A stretch of DNA of 8,189 nt from Citricoccus sp. WCRC_4 (GTDB lineage Bacteria; Actinomycetota; Actinomycetes; Actinomycetales; Micrococcaceae): NCBI GenBank assembly GCA_026645375.1, contig JAPFFX010000196.1:1-8189 (forward strand). The letters run 5' to 3'. How positions within the stretch are numbered: position 1 is the stretch's first letter; each line of letters opens with the position of its first letter. Position numbers and translations under genes: made by a program. The notes under the pieces were generated by a model. It was not told where the DNA came from. It saw nothing but the letters and a program-made list of their open reading frames with translations, and did not search any database. Below, piece after piece: positions 5,984 to 8,189 of the stretch.

Positions 5984-8002
5984 GTGAGCGAGGAGACCAC
6001 CCCCACCCCGGGCCTGCCCGAGGACCTGGCGCCGCGGCTGAGCGCCGTGCTGGCCCGGCGCTCGCTGACCAACTCCCAGGACGACCCGGAGACGGCCCGC
6101 GGCTGGCTGGACGCCTCCTACGAGGCCGCCTACGCCGAGGACCTGGCCCTGGCCGGCCGTGCGGCCCGCGCCGGTCTGCAGGCCCGCGGCGGCCGGGACC
6201 CGTTCAACCGGGCCGGACTGCTGCGCGCGCTGGCCTCGGTGGCGGAGATGCAGGGCGACCATGCCGCGGCCACGCGGTACATCGCGGAACGCTCCCAGCT
6301 GCTGGTGGACGCCGGTTATCCCCACCAGGCGCGGATGGAGTCCGAGCTGGGCGCCATGCTGCTGCGCGAACCGGAGTCCTTCGAGGCCACCGTGCTGGAG
6401 GGCGTGCTGGAGGCCGAGCGCGCCCGGTCCGCGCGGTCCGTGGACACCGTCCTGCCGGACGTCCTGGTGGCCCTGGCCGTGCGCAACGTGGAGGACGGGC
6501 GGCTGGATCCGGCGGTGGACCTGCTGGAGGAATGCCTCGACATCCTGGACGCACGGGTGGGCGCCGGCATCGCCGTGGCCCCGGAGTCCCTGTCCTCGAC
6601 CCGGATGTTCCTGGCCCACGTCCACCTGATGTCCCACGAGCCCGAGAGCGCGGCCGAGGTCGCGGACGACGTGCTGGCCGGCAAGGCCAACCGCGCGGTC
6701 CGTGCGGCCATGTGGATGCTCAAGGCGGTGGTCGCCCACGAGCTCGGTGACGCGGCCCAGGCGGCGGCCGATGCGCTGCGCGCAGTGGAACTGCACGCCG
6801 CCGCCGGGGTCCGGAAGGGCGCGGCGTCGGCAGCCGCGCTGCTGGCGGGCCTGGCGCACGACGCCGGCGACCAGCAGTCCTCGATCCTCGCCTGGAAGGT
6901 GGCGGTCGCCCAGGCCGAGCAGGGCGAGGTGCCGGAGGCCTCGGACCTCACCCTGGCCCTGGGGCACCAGTTGCTCGAGGCCGAGGAGCATGCGCTGGCC
7001 GAGCGCGTCCTGGCGGGACTGGTCCGCCGCGAGGAGGCCGCCCGACGGCTGCCCGGGCTGGCCCGGGCGCTCGTGGACCTGGGCCACGCCGCCCGTCACC
7101 AGGGGCGTCCGGATGAGGCGCTGGAGCACTGGGACCGCGCCTCGAGCCTGTTCCAGGAGGCCGGGTCCGTGGCCGAGGCCGCACGGATGTGCCTGGCGGC
7201 CGGTGCCCTGCTGAACCGGCAGGAGCGCGCCGAGGACGCCGCGGAGCGGTTCTCCCGGGCCGTCGAGCTGGCCCGCCGGGTCGAGGACGACGACGACCCG
7301 GCCGTGCTGCCCCAGGCCCTGCACGCCCTCGGCCACGTACTCTGCGAGCTGGGCCAGGAGCGGGGGGTGGCCCTGCTGGACGAGGCGATCGCCCTCGCCC
7401 AGGACTCCTCCGCGGCCTGGCACGAGGCCGACTTCACGGACACCCGCGCCCGCGGGCTGTGGGCCCTGCGCCAGGGCCCGGCAGCGGTGTCCTCGGCGCT
7501 GACGGCAGCGGACCTGTTCGCCGCCTCCCAGGACACCACCGCGGCCTCCAACGCCGAACTGTTCGCCGCCTACGTGCTCCTGGAGCAGGAGCGGGCCGAG
7601 GAGGCGGCCTCCCTGTTCCGGATGATCACGGAGCAGCAGGACACGGCCCGGTACCTGCGGATGGCCGCCTGGCTGGGACTGGCGCAGTCCCTGGACCTGG
7701 CCGGTGACGAGGAGGGTGCCACGCTGGCCCGCCTCCGCGCGGACGCCGCCTCCTCGGAGCAGGACCCGGACCCGCAGGCGGAACAGGATGGGGACGCGGA
7801 GCCGGATGCGGATTCGGATGCGGACTCTGATGCGGATCTGGACCTGGCCCTGGACCTGGCTCTTGATCTGGATGCCGAGGAGGCCGTGGACGCGGCCCGG
7901 GATCCGGATGCGGGGCAGGACCTGAATGCCGGACAGGACCTGGACGCCGGACAGGACCCGGATCCGGAAGCGGACCAGGACGGCGAGGCCCCGTCCGGTT
8001 GA
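5984..8002 (+). CDS. TPR-like helical-repeat protein with Asp-rich C-terminal tail
   Basis: A 672-residue protein without signal peptide or membrane helix, so probably cytoplasmic. Nearly the whole length to ~590 is Ala/Leu/Glu-rich paired helices of TPR type. The clearest units are GLARALVDLGHAARHQGRPD with EALEHWDRASSLFQ (~358-392), the AARMCLAAGALLNRQERAED unit (~399-434) and the LPQALHALGHVLCELGQERG unit (~443-478). No catalytic motif is visible; a scaffold or protein-interaction role is the usual inference. Residues ~592-672 form an acidic tail (about 30 of 81 residues Asp/Glu) with DADSDADSDADLD and three DAGQDL-type units. The start is GTG at 5984, with GGGAGGA (5971-5977) 6 nt upstream. 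An in-frame GTG at 5942 lacks a ribosome site. It diverges from the Nudix gene across 113 bp. I do not recognise a named family. Confidence 0.8.
   Translation: MSEETTPTPGLPEDLAPRLSAVLARRSLTNSQDDPETARGWLDASYEAAYAEDLALAGRAARAGLQARGGRDPFNRAGLLRALASVAEMQGDHAAATRYIAERSQLLVDAGYPHQARMESELGAMLLREPESFEATVLEGVLEAERARSARSVDTVLPDVLVALAVRNVEDGRLDPAVDLLEECLDILDARVGAGIAVAPESLSSTRMFLAHVHLMSHEPESAAEVADDVLAGKANRAVRAAMWMLKAVVAHELGDAAQAAADALRAVELHAAAGVRKGAASAAALLAGLAHDAGDQQSSILAWKVAVAQAEQGEVPEASDLTLALGHQLLEAEEHALAERVLAGLVRREEAARRLPGLARALVDLGHAARHQGRPDEALEHWDRASSLFQEAGSVAEAARMCLAAGALLNRQERAEDAAERFSRAVELARRVEDDDDPAVLPQALHALGHVLCELGQERGVALLDEAIALAQDSSAAWHEADFTDTRARGLWALRQGPAAVSSALTAADLFAASQDTTAASNAELFAAYVLLEQERAEEAASLFRMITEQQDTARYLRMAAWLGLAQSLDLAGDEEGATLARLRADAASSEQDPDPQAEQDGDAEPDADSDADSDADLDLALDLALDLDAEEAVDAARDPDAGQDLNAGQDLDAGQDPDPEADQDGEAPSG
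7805..7876 (+). repeat. Degenerate 6-bp coding repeats (GAY-NNN units encoding D-A/S/L)
   Basis: Successive hexamers gatgcg, gattcg, gatgcg, gactct, gatgcg, gatctg, gacctg, gccctg, gacctg, gctctt, gatctg, gatgcc encode alternating Asp with Ala, Ser or Leu in the TPR protein's tail. The repeats keep the reading frame. GAT codons dominate here, whereas GAC is the norm in the body of the gene. Confidence 0.8.
7907..7960 (+). repeat. Three tandem 18-bp coding repeats (DAGQDL / NAGQDL / DAGQDP)
   Basis: Three consecutive 18-bp units (7907-7924, 7925-7942, 7943-7960) differ at only a few bases, mostly third positions plus a gat/aat/gac change in the first codon. They encode six-residue units in the acidic tail of the TPR protein. 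Unit number could vary between strains by slippage or recombination without breaking the frame. Confidence 0.85.
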
Positions 8003-8022
8003 CCCCGCCGGGCCGCCCCTGC

Positions 8023-8044
8023 CCGACCCCGGTCCGACCCCGGT
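8023..8044. repeat. Tandem duplicate of CCGACCCCGGT
   Basis: Two exact 11-bp copies (8023-8033, 8034-8044), followed by a further CCG, start 20 bp after the TPR stop codon. Each copy contains the small palindrome GACC-CC-GGTC. It may form a weak hairpin at the TPR transcript end or be a chance duplication; there is no T-tract. Confidence 0.5.
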
Positions 8045-8054
8045 CCGCCGGATG

Positions 8055-8103
8055 CTCATCGTCGCCTCATCCACCGGGGCCGCTCTCTCATCTTCGGCTC
8101 ATC
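8055..8103. promoter_or_regulatory. Four helically phased CTCATC direct repeats upstream of the right-end gene
   Basis: CTCATC occurs at 8055, 8066, 8087 and 8098, so the starts are 11, 21 and 11 bp apart, close to one, two and one DNA turns. The arrangement is two pairs of CTCATC-N5-CTCATC. Paired direct repeats with 11-bp period are how OmpR/PhoB-family response regulators bind (for example the 11-bp units of actinobacterial PHO boxes). Position just upstream of the gene at 8126 suits an activator. The identity of the regulator is unknown, and no clear -10 box follows. Confidence 0.45.
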
Positions 8104-8125
8104 CGGTTGGGGAAGGATCATGGCC

Positions 8126-8189
8126 ATGAAGAACGCGGGCAGAGGATTGAAGGCCGCCGTCGTCCTGATGGTGATCGCGGTCGTGGCAG
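8126..8189 (+). CDS. N-terminus of a secreted or membrane-anchored protein, cut by window edge
   Basis: Only 21 codons are visible: MKNAGRGLKAAVVLMVIAVV followed by A. Two positive residues and a run of hydrophobic residues indicate a signal peptide or an N-terminal membrane anchor. The ATG at 8126 was preferred because AAGGA (8113-8117) lies 8 nt upstream; the ATG at 8120 is only 2 nt from that site. Product and family cannot be identified from this fragment. The CTCATC direct repeats just upstream suggest control by a two-component response regulator. Confidence 0.6.
   Translation, partial: MKNAGRGLKAAVVLMVIAVVA

Noticed and set aside
7983..8015. Possible hairpin (GGCCC/GGGCC arms) as terminator of the TPR gene
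   Set aside because: Only 5-bp arms with a loop near 19 nt and no T-tract; expected by chance at this GC content.
5834..8074. 746-codon open frame opposite the TPR gene
   Set aside because: It is a shadow frame caused by high GC. It has Arg/Gln/Gly-biased low-complexity translation and overlaps real genes with family support and ribosome sites.

Overview
The window is GC-rich chromosomal DNA. It has strong G/C preference at third codon positions, frequent GTG starts, 4-nt GTGA stop/start overlaps and purine-rich Shine-Dalgarno sites. Together with the protein types, this points to an actinomycete, most likely in the Micrococcales (Micrococcaceae-like: Arthrobacter, Citricoccus, Micrococcus, Kocuria). 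That placement is inferred from style and protein resemblance, not from a marker gene. I see no tRNA, rRNA, CRISPR array, insertion sequence or phage gene.

Layout. Positions 1-339 (minus) hold the N-terminal part of a DJ-1/PfpI-family protein, cut by the window edge just before its expected nucleophile cysteine. It diverges from an OFA-type major facilitator transporter (579-1940, plus). A strong candidate promoter for the transporter (453-481) carries a perfect palindrome of the CRP/FNR/GlxR type inside its spacer. The transporter stop overlaps a 58-residue one-helix membrane protein (1937-2113), probably its small partner. A short hairpin (2117-2137) separates these genes from a convergent minus-strand cluster.

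The minus-strand cluster reads, in transcription order: Nudix hydrolase (5870-5442), lipoprotein with an OpuAC/ProX-like ligand-binding domain (5445-4330), AlaT-like PLP aminotransferase (4259-3027) and PPK2-type polyphosphate kinase (3037-2156). The 4-nt overlap, the 70-bp gap and the 11-nt overlap suggest one transcript. The Nudix gene may be leaderless. The shared physiology is unclear; nucleotide/phosphate handling and amino-nitrogen metabolism are the obvious themes.

Divergent from the cluster is a 672-residue TPR-like helical-repeat protein (5984-8002, plus). It ends in an unusual Asp-rich tail encoded by short DNA repeats with atypical codon use. The last 187 bp hold a tandem 11-bp repeat, four helically phased CTCATC direct repeats, and the start of a gene whose product begins with a signal peptide or membrane anchor.

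No unmistakably new system is visible. The best leads are the transporter operator, the transporter plus small-subunit pair, the solitary binding lipoprotein with a ~70-residue Ser/Thr/Pro/Ala-rich insert, the TPR protein's acidic tail, and the phased direct repeats at the right end.
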